From: Pseudarthrobacter psychrotolerans
GTDB lineage: Bacteria > Actinomycetota > Actinomycetes > Actinomycetales > Micrococcaceae
Reading direction: 5' to 3'
NCBI RefSeq assembly: GCF_009911795.1
Contig: NZ_CP047898.1
Span: 1,798,001-1,862,000 of the forward strand
DNA length: 64,000 nucleotides
Below the pieces are notes generated by a model that saw nothing but the letters and a program-made list of their open reading frames with translations, was not told the DNA's origin and ran no database searches. Position numbers and translations under genes: made by a program. This document shows positions 1-8,524 of this stretch, piece after piece. Within the stretch, counting starts at the first letter, position 1, and each line of letters opens with the position of its first letter.

Positions 1-382
1 GCATGGCGGGCCGTACGGGCGATGGCGGCGGCAACCATGTCGTCATCGACAACGACGGCGCCGGACCCGCCGGGCATGGTGTGGCGCCCCTGGTACCGGG
101 GAGTAAAGCCAGCAGCACGAGCACCAGCCCCGCCAGGGCCAGTGCGCCGCCGCCGGCGATCATTCCCGCAGGCAGGGTCGCTGTCGGCAGCCCGGTAAGC
201 CAGCCGAGGGCCGCCGGCGGAGAAACCAGCAGCGGGTGTGCACGGGCCATGGACAGGACTGCCTCGGTGCCGGCCCAGGCGAGGATGAGAACGAGCGCGA
301 TGCCGGTGACGACGGAGGCCGCGGCCCGGGAGGAGTGGGTTTCCCGGCGGACCAGCCTGCCCCTGGCAGCGGGTTCTTTCAT
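1..382 (-). pseudogene. DUF6286-like membrane protein of the Asp23 operon, partial, frameshifted
   Basis: The gene starts at 382, its ATG overlapping the TGA of the upstream Asp23-like gene, and runs off the left edge. The N-terminal frame gives a basic leader, a membrane segment (GIALVLILAWAG) and a second one (GGGALALAGLVLVLLALL). Near 86-91 the family-like continuation (AVVVDDDMVAAAIARTAR) lies in another frame; one extra G in the short G run there would restore it. Known: DUF6286/alkaline-shock membrane proteins follow asp23 and DUF2273 genes in actinobacteria. The family call rests on this context and the VVVDDD tail. Whether the shift is a true mutation or a base-calling error cannot be told here. 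Confidence 0.55.
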
Positions 383-804
383 CGGACCCCCTCCTGCGCC
401 GGGCGGTGCGCCGCGGTCAGGCGGAGGTCGATGCCTCCGATGTCCGCTCCGGTGAGCCGGTGCAGCCGCCCGGCGATCGTGGCTCTGGCGGCGTCCGCCC
501 GCTCATACAGCGTTCCGCCGCCGGCGCTGACCTGTTCGGGGTGGCGGGCGGCCTCGGCCAGGGGCAGGACGGTGACGGGTACCCGCACGCTGATGGCCAG
601 CCGGCCCGCGTCGTCCCGGAGGCTGACCTTCACCTCGGCCACCGGGACCTTGAAGGCTTCGGCGGTCACGGCCCCGATGGTGTGCGTCAGGGCGTTGGCG
701 GCGATCCTGGTGTGTCCGGCCTGCGGTCCGGTGCGGTGCCCGCTCCGGACCAGGTCCGGACGGACAGAGTTCAGATGCTCGGAGTTCACGCGGGCGTGGG
801 TCAT
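379..804 (-). CDS. Asp23/Gls24 family envelope stress protein (short paralogue)
   Basis: A 141-residue protein with the Asp23 pattern: an amphipathic stretch with VTAEAFKVPVAEVKVSLRDD, then an alternating beta segment (LAISVRVPVTV). It probably sits at the inner face of the membrane and is tethered by the small DUF2273-type partner, as described for Asp23/AmaP in firmicutes; that role is transferred by homology. Its start overlaps the upstream 63-residue gene by four bases (ATGA) and its stop overlaps the next gene in the same way, so translation is coupled. It is divergent from the second Asp23-like protein of the same operon. Confidence 0.7.
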   Translation of the reverse strand: MTHARVNSEHLNSVRPDLVRSGHRTGPQAGHTRIAANALTHTIGAVTAEAFKVPVAEVKVSLRDDAGRLAISVRVPVTVLPLAEAARHPEQVSAGGGTLYERADAARATIAGRLHRLTGADIGGIDLRLTAAHRPAQEGVR

Positions 805-992
805 GGGGATGATCGCTTGCCGCGCAGTGCGTCGAAGGCGCCGCGGAGGTCGAGCCGGCCTTCGGCGGACCGGCCCAGAACGGCGCCGATGGCCATGAAG
901 ACTGCGACCAGAAGCATTCCCCAGAAGCCGAATACCAGGGCGCTGATCGCCAGGGTCGCGCCGGCGGCCGTGCCGGCAACGGTCGGACTCAT
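801..992 (-). CDS. DUF2273-like small integral membrane protein
   Basis: A 63-residue protein that is almost all membrane: residues about 8-40 form one long or two short hydrophobic helices rich in Gly and Ala, followed by a charged tail (LRGAFDALRGKR). DUF2273 proteins of this size accompany Asp23 proteins and are thought to anchor them. It lies between the two Asp23-like genes and overlaps both by four bases, which supports an anchor role. Size and context are stronger than sequence identity here. Confidence 0.7.
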   Translation of the reverse strand: MSPTVAGTAAGATLAISALVFGFWGMLLVAVFMAIGAVLGRSAEGRLDLRGAFDALRGKRSSP

Positions 993-1567
993 AGGACCCT
1001 CGGTTCCTTGTGCTCGACCTCAGCGCCCTCGTCGTCGGAGGGGACGTGGACGTCGGTGATGTCGATATTGACTTCGGTCACTTCCAACCCCACGATGTCC
1101 TCGACGGCATGATAGATGGCGTTACGGACGTCCCCGGCAACGTCCTGCAGGGGGTGCGGATACTCGACAACCAGGGACACGTCGACGGCGGCCTGGGTTT
1201 TTCCGACCTCCACACTGATGCCCTGGGATAGATCTGTCTGGCCCACGGCCCCGCGCAGCGCGCCCATGGCGCGGGCGGCACCGCCGCCGAGCGCGTAGAC
1301 GCCCGGGATGTCCCGGGTGGCAATCCCGGCGACCTTGGCCACGACCGCATCTGCGATGGTCGTCTGCCCCTTCCCTTCCCGGCCGCCGGTCCGGCGGTCA
1401 GCAGCCGGCGGCTTCACCGGCGACACGGCCGACGACGCCGCGGAGTCCGCGGAGTCCGCGGACGGCGGGCCGGAGGACTCGGCGAACGAATTAACGGTCT
1501 CGGTGTGCTGCAGCTCATTGGGCTCGTTGATCAAAACACTCACTCCTGGATCCGAATCAGCGGTCAT
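989..1567 (-). CDS. Asp23/Gls24 family envelope stress response protein
   Basis: The C-terminal two thirds is a clear Asp23 domain: TIADAVVAKVAGIATRDIPG, a Gly/Ala linker, then KTQAAVDVSLVVEYPHPLQDVAGDVRNA and VEDIVGLEVTEVNIDITDVHVP. The first ~70 residues are low complexity and acidic. Start choice: ATG at 1567 is used, but an AGGAG eight bases before a TTG at 1534 suggests translation may begin there. It is the fullest Asp23 copy of the operon and overlaps the DUF2273-like gene by four bases. Expected role: membrane-associated general stress protein. Confidence 0.82.
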   Translation of the reverse strand: MTADSDPGVSVLINEPNELQHTETVNSFAESSGPPSADSADSAASSAVSPVKPPAADRRTGGREGKGQTTIADAVVAKVAGIATRDIPGVYALGGGAARAMGALRGAVGQTDLSQGISVEVGKTQAAVDVSLVVEYPHPLQDVAGDVRNAIYHAVEDIVGLEVTEVNIDITDVHVPSDDEGAEVEHKEPRVL

Positions 1568-1706
1568 CCCGGTGATGCCGTCACCCCTTAGACGCCCCGC
1601 CCCGGCCCTGTCGCACGCCCAAATGGCTGTGATATTGATCACATGCAGTTCCGGGCGCTATCCGCCCCGCCCAAAAAGCCGACTCAGACAGGCATGGAGC
1701 CGGCGG

Positions 1707-1928
1707 TCAGGACCGGCCGTTGCTCCGGCGCCGGTAGGCGAAATATGCCAGCGAGGCCGCTGCGGCGAGAAGCAGGCAGCCGGCCAGAATCGCCGAGACG
1801 ACAGTCGGCCCGGACAGCAGCAGGGCGAAGCCTCCGGCCAGGCACGCCGGCGGAAGGAGAATAGCCGCGATCCAGAACCAGGGGCCATGCCGGCCCAAAC
1901 CGGACCGGCCCTCCCGTGGCCCGGTCAC
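1707..1928 (-). CDS. small two-TM membrane protein of the Asp23 operon
   Basis: 73 residues: a short basic N-terminus, then two membrane helices (WFWIAAILLPPACLAGGFALLL and VVSAILAGCLLLAAAASLAYFAY) and a basic end (RRRSNGRS). Its start overlaps the stop of the 119-residue gene by four bases (ATGA), so both belong to one transcription unit. No family recognised. The run of Asp23-type genes downstream suggests an envelope function. Confidence 0.6.
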   Translation of the reverse strand: MTGPREGRSGLGRHGPWFWIAAILLPPACLAGGFALLLSGPTVVSAILAGCLLLAAAASLAYFAYRRRSNGRS

Positions 1929-2284
1929 AGGGTTCCCCTGCCGTGCCGGGAACCATCCCGGTGCCGTGGGGCGTTACTCATCCGGCCCGCCTGTCCCCGG
2001 AACCGGAGCCACAACTCGCGTCTGCTCGACGCCAGAGCGTCGATGACCTCCTGCCCGGACCCGGCAGCCTCCGCCACTCCGAGAACCCGGCCGATCTCAC
2101 GCCATGGGATCCCGGCGGCAGCAGCTGCCTGGATCGCCTCACCAAGGGCCTTGTCCGCGGCCGTGGAAGCGCGGCAGCATCCAAGCAGGTCCTCCACCGG
2201 ATCCTGTCCCCGGCGTTCCCGCCGCCGCAGGAGCATCCGGGCTTCGCGCCGTAACGGGCGGACCAGCTGACGGTGTGTGAACAT
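1925..2284 (-). CDS. small helical protein with HTH-like segment
   Basis: 119 residues, very rich in Arg, first gene of the Asp23-type operon. A central segment (AAAAAGIPWREIGRVLGVAEAAG) reads like the second half of a sigma-70-region-4 or Xre-type helix-turn-helix (W-R-x-I-G-x-x-L-G-V). The protein could be a small DNA-binding regulator of its own operon; this is inferred from the motif and position only. Overlaps the next gene by four bases. Confidence 0.5.
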   Translation of the reverse strand: MFTHRQLVRPLRREARMLLRRRERRGQDPVEDLLGCCRASTAADKALGEAIQAAAAAGIPWREIGRVLGVAEAAGSGQEVIDALASSRRELWLRFRGQAGRMSNAPRHRDGSRHGRGTL

Positions 2285-2552
2285 GCCTGCCCCCTCTCCC
2301 GGGTCCCTACACCTTCAGGCTAAGCCGAGCGGATCAACCGCACCAGTGGCCCAAAGGCTTCCGTCGAAGCCGGCACGCCCAGGCTTCCTGCCGGGAAGCC
2401 GCCCGGCAGCGGGGCCCGACGGTCGTGTACGCGGCGACAGGCCGCGCAGCATCCAACGCCGGATGGTCCGTTCGGCGGCTACCGGATTCCCGCTACGGGC
2501 GGGCGGTCCGCAGGCGTGTCCGGCAGGCATGCCCCGGCCGACTTCCCAGGTG

Positions 2553-3227
2553 TCAGTGGCGGTGTTCATCGTCGCCGGCGGCGTCTATGTTTTCCTGGCG
2601 TAGGTCCTGCCCTTGCGTGTCGTCGATGACGGGTGCACGTCCGGGTTCAGGGTCGTCGTGGCTGTCGGGGGGTGTCCCGGTGACGTTTTCCGTCACCACG
2701 TATTTGCGCAGCCGTGTCCGCGTGTTGTTTTGCCGTTCCGTGCCTGCCTGTGGCTGTATTCCGGGCAGGGCTTTCGCATCGTCGTTGGGCGGGCCGGGGA
2801 CGTCCTGGGCCGTGGCCCCGGGCACTTCCTGGTGCTCGTAGCCGTTCCCGGGGAGTTCATCGGTGTCAGCGCGGCTACGGGCGCCGACGACGTCACTGTA
2901 GGTGCGCTTCCTGCCGGGCCGGTAGTGATGGTAGAGCCGGGCTTCCTCGTCCGGCTCGGGGTCTTCGTCAGGATTGACGAGGGGGGCGTCCCTGACTTGG
3001 TCCTTGCCGTACTGGACGATGAGGTCCTTGCCCTGGATCCAGGCTCCTTCGAGCGGAACGAAGGACTCACGAATGCCGAAGAGCCCCGTCTTCACCGTGA
3101 CCCAGCAGGGTTCACCGGTGTCATCATCCAGGTAGACATGGCCGATGCCGCCGATCTCCTCCCCCTCGGGGCCCAGAACATTTCCCTCTCCCCGGATCAG
3201 GGCTTCAATATCTTCCCTGGCGATCAC
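2553..3227 (-). CDS. PRC-barrel domain protein
   Basis: Residues about 15-80 form a PRC barrel: GNVLGPEGEEIGGIGHVYLDDDTGEPCWVTVK with a second half FVPLEGAWIQGKDLIVQYGKDQV. The remaining ~140 residues are hydrophilic, acidic and proline-rich with no recognised domain. Single PRC-barrel proteins with disordered tails are common stress-linked proteins in Micrococcaceae; ligand and partner are unknown. ATG at 3227. It stands alone between two intergenic gaps but shares orientation with the rest of this stress cluster. Confidence 0.85.
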   Translation of the reverse strand: MIAREDIEALIRGEGNVLGPEGEEIGGIGHVYLDDDTGEPCWVTVKTGLFGIRESFVPLEGAWIQGKDLIVQYGKDQVRDAPLVNPDEDPEPDEEARLYHHYRPGRKRTYSDVVGARSRADTDELPGNGYEHQEVPGATAQDVPGPPNDDAKALPGIQPQAGTERQNNTRTRLRKYVVTENVTGTPPDSHDDPEPGRAPVIDDTQGQDLRQENIDAAGDDEHRH

Positions 3228-3369
3228 GCTGACTCCTTCGATTCTGGATTCTGGAAGCCAAGGCAGGGATGGGGGCCGGTGGTCATGAGTCAGGCTCCTC
3301 GTCCGCCGGGTCTACGGTGTGATGATTGATCAGGTGCGGCCGGGGAAGGCCCGAGCCCTTCCAATGAGT

Positions 3370-3564
3370 TCAGGGGGCCGCTCCGGGCGGTGACGGCGGC
3401 GAAGCACAAGAATCCTTTGTGATGGAAGTTGGCTGGTTGCGTTGGCCCCGGGCTGCCAGGTTGTGATAGTCGATGCACGAGTACCCGGCGTAATTTGGGC
3501 CGGTCGTTGTTGTGGCCGGGTCCCTGGCGACATTCTGCGCGTCGAAGTACAGTGGCCCTGTCAC
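3370..3564 (-). CDS. hypothetical 64-residue protein
   Basis: Begins with ATG inside the stop of the upstream 91-residue gene (ATGA overlap), which is the main reason to accept it. Composition is polar, with a C-terminal Ser/Pro-rich part, and there is no membrane segment. No family recognised. Another frame covers the same bases, so this call is tentative. Confidence 0.4.
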   Translation of the reverse strand: MTGPLYFDAQNVARDPATTTTGPNYAGYSCIDYHNLAARGQRNQPTSITKDSCASPPSPPGAAP

Positions 3565-3836
3565 GGCTGTCCCGGTTGTATTGCGTCGAAGAATTGGTGG
3601 CCGGTTGGGTTTGTGGCCGTTCCGTTGTCGTGGGATTTCGCCTGGATGAAGAGCCTGTCCCCCTCGGAGAGCAGGGCTTCTCCGTGGGCGTCAGTGTCGG
3701 CATTTTCGCCGATTTCGGCGTTGATGGCGGTGGTGAGGGTGCGCGGCACCATCACGCATCCTGGATTGTCGAAGAACCATTGCCGGGTGGCCGGAGAGAG
3801 CCGGTCCCACTGTTCCTTGATGTGCATGTCAGTCAT
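3561..3836 (-). CDS. hypothetical 91-residue protein
   Basis: Soluble, mixed-charge protein starting MTDMHIKEQWDRLSPATRQWF. It contains a plausible helix (LSPATRQWFFDNPGCVMVPRTLTTAINAEIG) followed by EGDRLFIQAKSHD. Codon positions show the GC3 bias expected of a real gene. No domain recognised. Coupled to the downstream 64-residue ORF. It lies in the small stress-gene cluster, but no role can be stated. Confidence 0.6.
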   Translation of the reverse strand: MTDMHIKEQWDRLSPATRQWFFDNPGCVMVPRTLTTAINAEIGENADTDAHGEALLSEGDRLFIQAKSHDNGTATNPTGHQFFDAIQPGQP

Positions 3837-3914
3837 TTTGCCTCTCAGGGGTTCTGTTCGGGTCAGGAGCCTGGCCCGCAGGGGTGGCGGATGTCGGTAC
3901 GGGTGGGGTGTGGA

Positions 3915-4184
3915 TCAGGGGTTCCAGGTAACCGTGATGGCTTCCCCGGAAGGCAGTGCCGTGACGTGCAGCGACAGATCGAGGCCACCGGGGTCGCGGC
4001 AGGGATCCGTGCCTGTGGTGTCGGTGATTTGCTCAATGAGCAGGTTCACGGCGCGGGCCATGGCCCGGCCCCAGTCAGCAGGACGGGTACTGGAGGACTG
4101 CACGGTCACCGTCAGCCCGGTATCCCCGTCACCCGTGCGGGTGAGGGTGCCTGCTGACGGTTCCAGTTCAGGGGCTGTCTGCAT
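3915..4184 (-). CDS. hypothetical 89-residue protein
   Basis: Two beta-rich parts (GDTGLTVTVQSSS and LDLSLHVTALPSGEAITVTWNP) flank a helix (WGRAMARAVNLLIEQI), so a compact alpha/beta fold is likely. Its start lies inside the end of the zinc-ribbon gene (17-base overlap), suggesting co-translation. Family not recognised. Confidence 0.6.
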   Translation of the reverse strand: MQTAPELEPSAGTLTRTGDGDTGLTVTVQSSSTRPADWGRAMARAVNLLIEQITDTTGTDPCRDPGGLDLSLHVTALPSGEAITVTWNP

Positions 4185-4689
4185 GGGGGATCTCCATCCG
4201 GAATCCGCAGCGGCAATGCAGGACCTGGGTGTGCAGGTACGCTTCCAGGTAGTTCCTTCGGCTCTGTCCGGCCGGGACCGTCGTGGTCAGGGAGCGCCCG
4301 GCGGTGGCGCCGGTTCGCATGGGCTCACCGCAGTGGAGGTAAGGTCCGTGCTCGTTGTCGGGGGCTTCGGGAGGGAACTGGCGAAGAATCGACGGGTCGA
4401 TGTAGCCGGAAAGGACATCGTGGGCGTAGAACCGTTCACATTCTTGGCAGGTGTAGCTGACCTCGATGGAGGTTCCCGGCTGTTTGCCGGAGCCGCCCAC
4501 GGTCTCGATGAACAGATAGGCATCCGTCCCGCACGCGCTGCACCACGGACGGGTGCTGCTGCCGGGGGTGCATTTTGGCGGGACGGAAACCGGGAAGCTG
4601 GCGCCATTGCCTTCTCCTTGATCAGGGACTGCGGGCCCAACGGGCCGACAGGTAGCCCCAATTGTAGGAGGCACTCTCCCCCCGTCCAT
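4168..4689 (-). CDS. zinc-ribbon-like hypothetical protein
   Basis: Three cysteine pairs are visible: WCSACGTD, TCQECERF and, at the end, HCRCGF, with a further single Cys in LHCGEP. They suggest two zinc-binding ribbons. The first ~45 residues from the ATG at 4689 look like non-coding sequence read through, so the true start may be further downstream; an upstream ATG at 4761 is also open. Followed directly by the 89-residue gene. Function unknown; a nucleic-acid or metal-binding role is a guess from the ribbons. Confidence 0.55.
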   Translation of the reverse strand: MDGGRVPPTIGATCRPVGPAVPDQGEGNGASFPVSVPPKCTPGSSTRPWCSACGTDAYLFIETVGGSGKQPGTSIEVSYTCQECERFYAHDVLSGYIDPSILRQFPPEAPDNEHGPYLHCGEPMRTGATAGRSLTTTVPAGQSRRNYLEAYLHTQVLHCRCGFRMEIPHADSP

Positions 4690-4905
4690 GGGCAGACCGT
4701 CCCTGAGTACGATCCGGCGAACACAGATACTCGGAGGTGAAGGACTCGTCCAGGGCGACATAACGGACGAATTTGCCGATCAGGCCCTTGCAGCTGCCGG
4801 TGCAGGAGGGGCTGCCGGTGTTGTTCCAGCTATGTCCCGGGAAGTTGAAGCGCTGCAGCTGGAACGCGGCGAAACCCTTGATGTGGAACCGGCCGTTGTT
4901 AGTTT

Positions 4906-5403
4906 TCAGTCAGTGAGGTCACCTGAAGTGGTCTGTCGTGGGAGCGGGATGACAAGAACCGGCCGGTGCTGGCGGTGTGTGAGCTCGACCGCGACGGAAC
5001 CGACAAGCAGCTGCTCCAGCCGGATTCCCAGGCCAAGTTCGCGGGTGCCCACGACGATGACCGATGCGTTGGCGGATTCGGAAAATTGGTCCAGCGCCCC
5101 GGCCGGGTCGCCCGAGAGCGTCAGGAAGGACCAGCGGACTCCGGTGCCGTCCAGGGTGTTTCCAAGACTGTCCCGGATGCCGGCACTAGTGTCTTCAGCG
5201 TCGTCAATGGGTCCGTTGTCCGGCTCGTCGGTGAGGTAGCTCGTAATGTCCACGTACGCGCAGATCAGTTTGACGTTCAGGGTGTACGCAAGTTCCGCGG
5301 CGCGGTGCACGACCGCCAGCGGTTGCCCCGGGACGACAGCTGCCAGAACCGGTCCGGTGACCCGCCGCGGCACAAAGACGTCAGATCCGGCGGGCTCGTT
5401 CAT
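4906..5403 (-). CDS. universal stress protein (UspA family)
   Basis: 165 residues with one Usp domain: an N-terminal strand (GPVLAAVVPGQPLAVVHRAAELAY), the middle strand LICAYVDI, and the C-terminal nucleotide-binding region (ASVIVVGTRELGLGIRLEQLLVGSVAVEL, then RPVLVIPLP). The Gly-rich motif resembles G-x2-G-x9-G-S of ATP-binding Usps but is imperfect at its first part, so ATP binding is uncertain. GAGGAG lies eight bases upstream of ATG 5403. Expected role: cytosolic stress-survival factor. Confidence 0.88.
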   Translation of the reverse strand: MNEPAGSDVFVPRRVTGPVLAAVVPGQPLAVVHRAAELAYTLNVKLICAYVDITSYLTDEPDNGPIDDAEDTSAGIRDSLGNTLDGTGVRWSFLTLSGDPAGALDQFSESANASVIVVGTRELGLGIRLEQLLVGSVAVELTHRQHRPVLVIPLPRQTTSGDLTD

Positions 5404-5634
5404 GGCTCGGCTCCTCTATCGGTGAGTTCACGCCGCAATCGTAGATCGAATGCAGCGTGGCGCCCATGAGGCGCAGCCGACGCTGCACAACAAAGTGCTG
5501 ACTGTACGGCAGTCGCCTCGGCAGTTCACCACAGTCCCAAACCCAAAATGGGACACCTGGGCTGCTTAACCCGCACTCAGTGGGTGAGACCGTTGAACCG
5601 GCACCTGGTCACCGCCCGGCGGTGTAGTGGGTGG

Positions 5635-6482
5635 CTATCTGGGCGGGGTGAGCGCGGTGGAGTAGGCGGCGGCGAACCTCATGGTCCCGGTGAAGGCATA
5701 GGTGGAAGGTTCGTTGGGGCCCCAGCCGGCAAGGTTGTCGTAACCGGTGCGCCAGAACCCGCTTCCCGTCTCTGCTGTTGTCACGGACGGGTCCTGCGCT
5801 GCGAGCTGGCCATCGACATAGAGTTTCATTCCCGCCGGAGACAGGGTGGCGGCGACGTGGTGGGGTTTCCCGTCGTGGTAGCTGCCGGGGCTGGTGATGA
5901 CTTTCACGGTGCCGGGGTAGACGCCGAAGACCAGCTGCCCGGCGTCGTTCATGAAGATGTGCCGGTCATAGACGGTGGAGGTTCCGGTGGCGGTGTTGCC
6001 CCAGCCGATCAGCCGGCCCCCGGGGTGGTGGTCTTGAACCAGACCTCCAGGGTAAAGGTGTTCGTGGAGGCCCGGGCCGTGGAACCTCCCGCCGTAACAT
6101 ACATTGATGTGCCGGCCAGGGCGTAGGATCCGCCGGAGTCCCGGGGTGTGCAAGGCCGGTTCGCTGAGGTGGTGTCGGAGGTCATGGTGCCGCGGTAGGT
6201 GCCGGGGTTGTTTTTGCCGGAGAAGTCCGCCGCGACGGTGGATCCGGAGGTTTCGGCGAGCCGGTAGGCGAAAATAGCGGAGGCCTTGTCCGCTGCCATG
6301 GCGCCCTGACAGGTGAAGTAGGGGGCCGTGCCCGAGGTGTTCGTGCTGTTCGTGACCCGTGCCAGATACCCGCCGGAGGTAGGAGGGACGACCAGCGCGG
6401 CCAGACCGGTCACCAGGGCCAGGGCGAGGGCGGCGGCGGGAAGGGGCCGGCGGGGCCGGGGCCCGCCCCGTTCCGTGGTCAT
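5635..6482 (-). pseudogene. LamG-domain exported protein, frameshifted
   Basis: Starts at 6482, overlapping the signal-peptidase stop (ATGA). The N-terminus has a hydrophobic signal (LPAAALALALVTGLAALVVPP) followed by GGYLARVTNSTNTSGTA, similar to the SipW-dependent signal of the upstream exported protein. A LamG/concanavalin-type domain begins at NTFTLEVWFKTTT and continues in another frame as GRLIGWGNTATG, MKLYVDGQLAAQD and MRFAAAYSTAL. The frame breaks at 6009-6021 inside a run of five G (minus strand); one more G restores a single ORF. Probably a cell-surface or extracellular protein. The frameshift may be real or a homopolymer error. Confidence 0.75.
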
Positions 6483-7324
6483 CCGGACACCGGGCGCGGT
6501 GTTTGCTGGGGACCGCCGGAGCGCAGGCCCCGGCCGAGGACCCAGAAGACGGGAATCAGACACACCATCACGGTGATGATCCACCCCCACCAGGGAAGGG
6601 CGGCGGAGGAGGAGAGGTAGTAATAGCCCTCGCCTGTCTTGGCGGTGAGTTCGCTGACCTGGCCGCTGGACAGCTCCGCGGTGCTCCCGTGCTCGGCCCG
6701 GACGGTGATGGGCAGCAGACCGGTGGACGCGACACTGGCCCGGGTCCCCGATTCGTCCGTGACGACCTCCAGCAAGGTCAGACCGATGAAGGGACGGAGC
6801 ACGATAACGGTCAGGGAAAGGACGGCGCAGGCCCCGAAGAGCCGGACGGGCTGTTGCCACCGGCCGCGGATCCAGTACCTGGTCACCGCCCACAGGATCA
6901 GTCCTCCAGCCAGGAGCAGGGGCACGGCCTTGACCAGCCAGCCCCAGCCGGGCAGGAGCGTTGCCCGGCCGAGGATGTTCTGCGGTGTGAGGACCCAGGG
7001 GTCGTTCGTTTCGTTGATGTCCCCGCGGGTGGTGATTCCCCCGGCATCATCGATCCCTGCGATGCGGTGGGTATAGACCGTTCCGGGCCGCCCGGGCGGG
7101 GTGAAGGTCATGACGTCCCCGGGGTGCAGCCCGGACGCGGTGACGGGTTCGGATAGGACCAGGGACCCGACGGGAGCGCTCTGGCCCATGGAGGGGGTCG
7201 AGACAACGAACCAGCGCCACCCGGCCAGAAAGAACAGTACGGCGGCGAGCACGAGCCCCGCCGCCAGCAGGGCACAGATAGCCAGGGCCACGCTGCGGGA
7301 CCGGTCACTTACAGGGGTCACCAC
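6479..7324 (-). CDS. ER/archaeal-type signal peptidase I (SipW-like)
   Basis: 281 residues. An N-terminal helix (about 11-34) is followed by STPSMGQ with the likely nucleophile Ser45, then GDVMTFTPPGRPGTVYTHRIAGID with His86 in the place where bacterial-type enzymes carry Lys, which marks the S26B Ser-His class. Further membrane helices lie at about 133-150 (AVPLLLAGGLILWAV), 165-185 and 245-265. It sits between a SipW-signal exported protein and a LamG protein, which are its likely substrates. A strong hairpin lies upstream. Stop overlaps the LamG start. Confidence 0.88.
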   Translation of the reverse strand: MVTPVSDRSRSVALAICALLAAGLVLAAVLFFLAGWRWFVVSTPSMGQSAPVGSLVLSEPVTASGLHPGDVMTFTPPGRPGTVYTHRIAGIDDAGGITTRGDINETNDPWVLTPQNILGRATLLPGWGWLVKAVPLLLAGGLILWAVTRYWIRGRWQQPVRLFGACAVLSLTVIVLRPFIGLTLLEVVTDESGTRASVASTGLLPITVRAEHGSTAELSSGQVSELTAKTGEGYYYLSSSAALPWWGWIITVMVCLIPVFWVLGRGLRSGGPQQTPRPVSG

Positions 7325-7351
7325 TGCCTTCCTTCCGTGCGGGGCGAGGGA

Positions 7352-7394
7352 GCGGTGCCTGTGCCGGCATCAGGTCTTCCGGCACAGGCACCGC
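7352..7394 (-). terminator. perfect 16-bp stem-loop between exported protein and signal peptidase genes
   Basis: Arms 7352-7367 and 7379-7394 are exact inverted repeats (GCGGTGCCTGTGCCGG) with an 11-base loop. There is no clear T run. In this operon it would partly terminate or protect the mRNA 3' end, giving much more of the first gene product than of the peptidase. That function is inferred from position. Confidence 0.7.
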
Positions 7395-7404
7395 AGGATG
7401 TTTC

Positions 7405-8055
7405 TTAGCTGGCGAACGCCCAGGTGAGCGGCAGCGATGCGGCAAGGCCCTGATAGGTGTTGTCCGCCGCCGCATCGAGGGTGACCTTGATGTTGACCGG
7501 GACGCTCACACCGGCGGCCGGGGCCGGGGTGATACTGATCGCGGGGGCCCCGGCGAGAGTCGCGGCGGTGCCATTGAAGATGGAGGTGCCGCCGGCGGTG
7601 ATGACGACCTTGAGCTTCGCGCACAGGTCCGTCGCGGTGCCGTTGACCGCGCCGTTGTTGGACTGGGTGCAGGCCGCGCCCGGGGTCAGGGCAAAGGTGC
7701 CGGCGTTGGCCGTGCCGATGTTTTTAATCGTGATGTCGGTGCTGACCATGTTGCCCGGCACCAGAACCGTGCTCCCGCCGAACTTGTTGATCGTCGCGCA
7801 CGTTGCCGTGTTCGTCCCGACCCCGCCGGCGCCGGAGTTGGACGTGCACGTGACGGGGGCCGTGCCGGTGGACTGTTCCTGCATCACCAGGGTCCCGGAA
7901 CCTGCGGTGTTGGCGCTGTTGGTGATGCTGGCGGCGAACCCTGACAGGGTCCCGGTCATTGTCAGGGCCAGCAGCCCCGCGCCGGCGGCCGCGGCAATCA
8001 GCGCCAGCGGGGCGACGCGGCGGTTCTTCTTGGCGGGCATAACGGAATCGTTCAT
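7405..8055 (-). CDS. SipW-dependent-signal exported protein (TasA/CalY-like)
   Basis: The start is ATG 8055, with GAAAGAAG just upstream, rather than the longer open frame. The leader is basic then hydrophobic (RRVAPLALIAAAAGAGLLALTM) and is followed by TGTLSGFAASITNSANTAGSG, the kind of site processed by SipW-type peptidases. The mature part (about 170 residues) is Thr/Ala/Gly-rich with four cysteines and repeated beta strands such as VTCTSN, STVLVPGNMVSTDITIKNIG and PVNIKVTLDAA, as in TasA/camelysin proteins that polymerise on the cell surface. First gene of a three-gene secretion unit. Confidence 0.75.
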   Translation of the reverse strand: MNDSVMPAKKNRRVAPLALIAAAAGAGLLALTMTGTLSGFAASITNSANTAGSGTLVMQEQSTGTAPVTCTSNSGAGGVGTNTATCATINKFGGSTVLVPGNMVSTDITIKNIGTANAGTFALTPGAACTQSNNGAVNGTATDLCAKLKVVITAGGTSIFNGTAATLAGAPAISITPAPAAGVSVPVNIKVTLDAAADNTYQGLAASLPLTWAFAS

Positions 8056-8524
8056 GGCAGCTTCTTTCAACAGTCGGACTAAGACGGAAGGACCCCACCA
8101 GGGCACCCTTGCGACGTGGTCCCCCGGCCTGTCCATGGCGCACAGACATCCGGTGATGGTTCACGAATATCCGCTCACGGCGGTCTAACCTGCGCCGTCC
8201 AAGAATGATCGGCCCGGTATCCGGGCCCGAACGGCTGCACCGCTGGCGCCCGACCTACACTACCGGCCGGTAACCCCATCGCACGACCGGCACGCCGCAC
8301 CGGCACCGGAAACAGCCCATGGCCGGCCGGCTGACCGCTCCGCAACCAAGGATGAGGGAAAGTGAATTTATCCTGCTAGCGGCTCTTGTCCGATGTGCCA
8401 GGCACGGTTTTCGAAGAGCTATGGGTCTGAATGTGTGCAGAGATTTCGTAGGCTCTGTTCTTCGAATAGAGAGGGACGTAGGCTTAGGCGACCATCCGGA
8501 GGCCGCAGAAGCTGAGGGAGCATT
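8056..8524. other. intergenic region upstream of the secretion operon
   Basis: No convincing gene. It should hold the promoter of the minus-strand exported-protein operon and that of the plus-strand proline-rich ORF at 8525. Short ORFs here lack a ribosome binding site or family signal. Confidence 0.4.

Noticed and set aside
1643..2270. Plus-strand ORFs over the Asp23 operon
   Set aside because: Shadows of the coupled minus-strand genes.
2315..2569. 84-codon minus-strand ORF after the PRC-barrel gene
   Set aside because: No ribosome site, Arg/Gly/Pro composition typical of random GC-rich frames.
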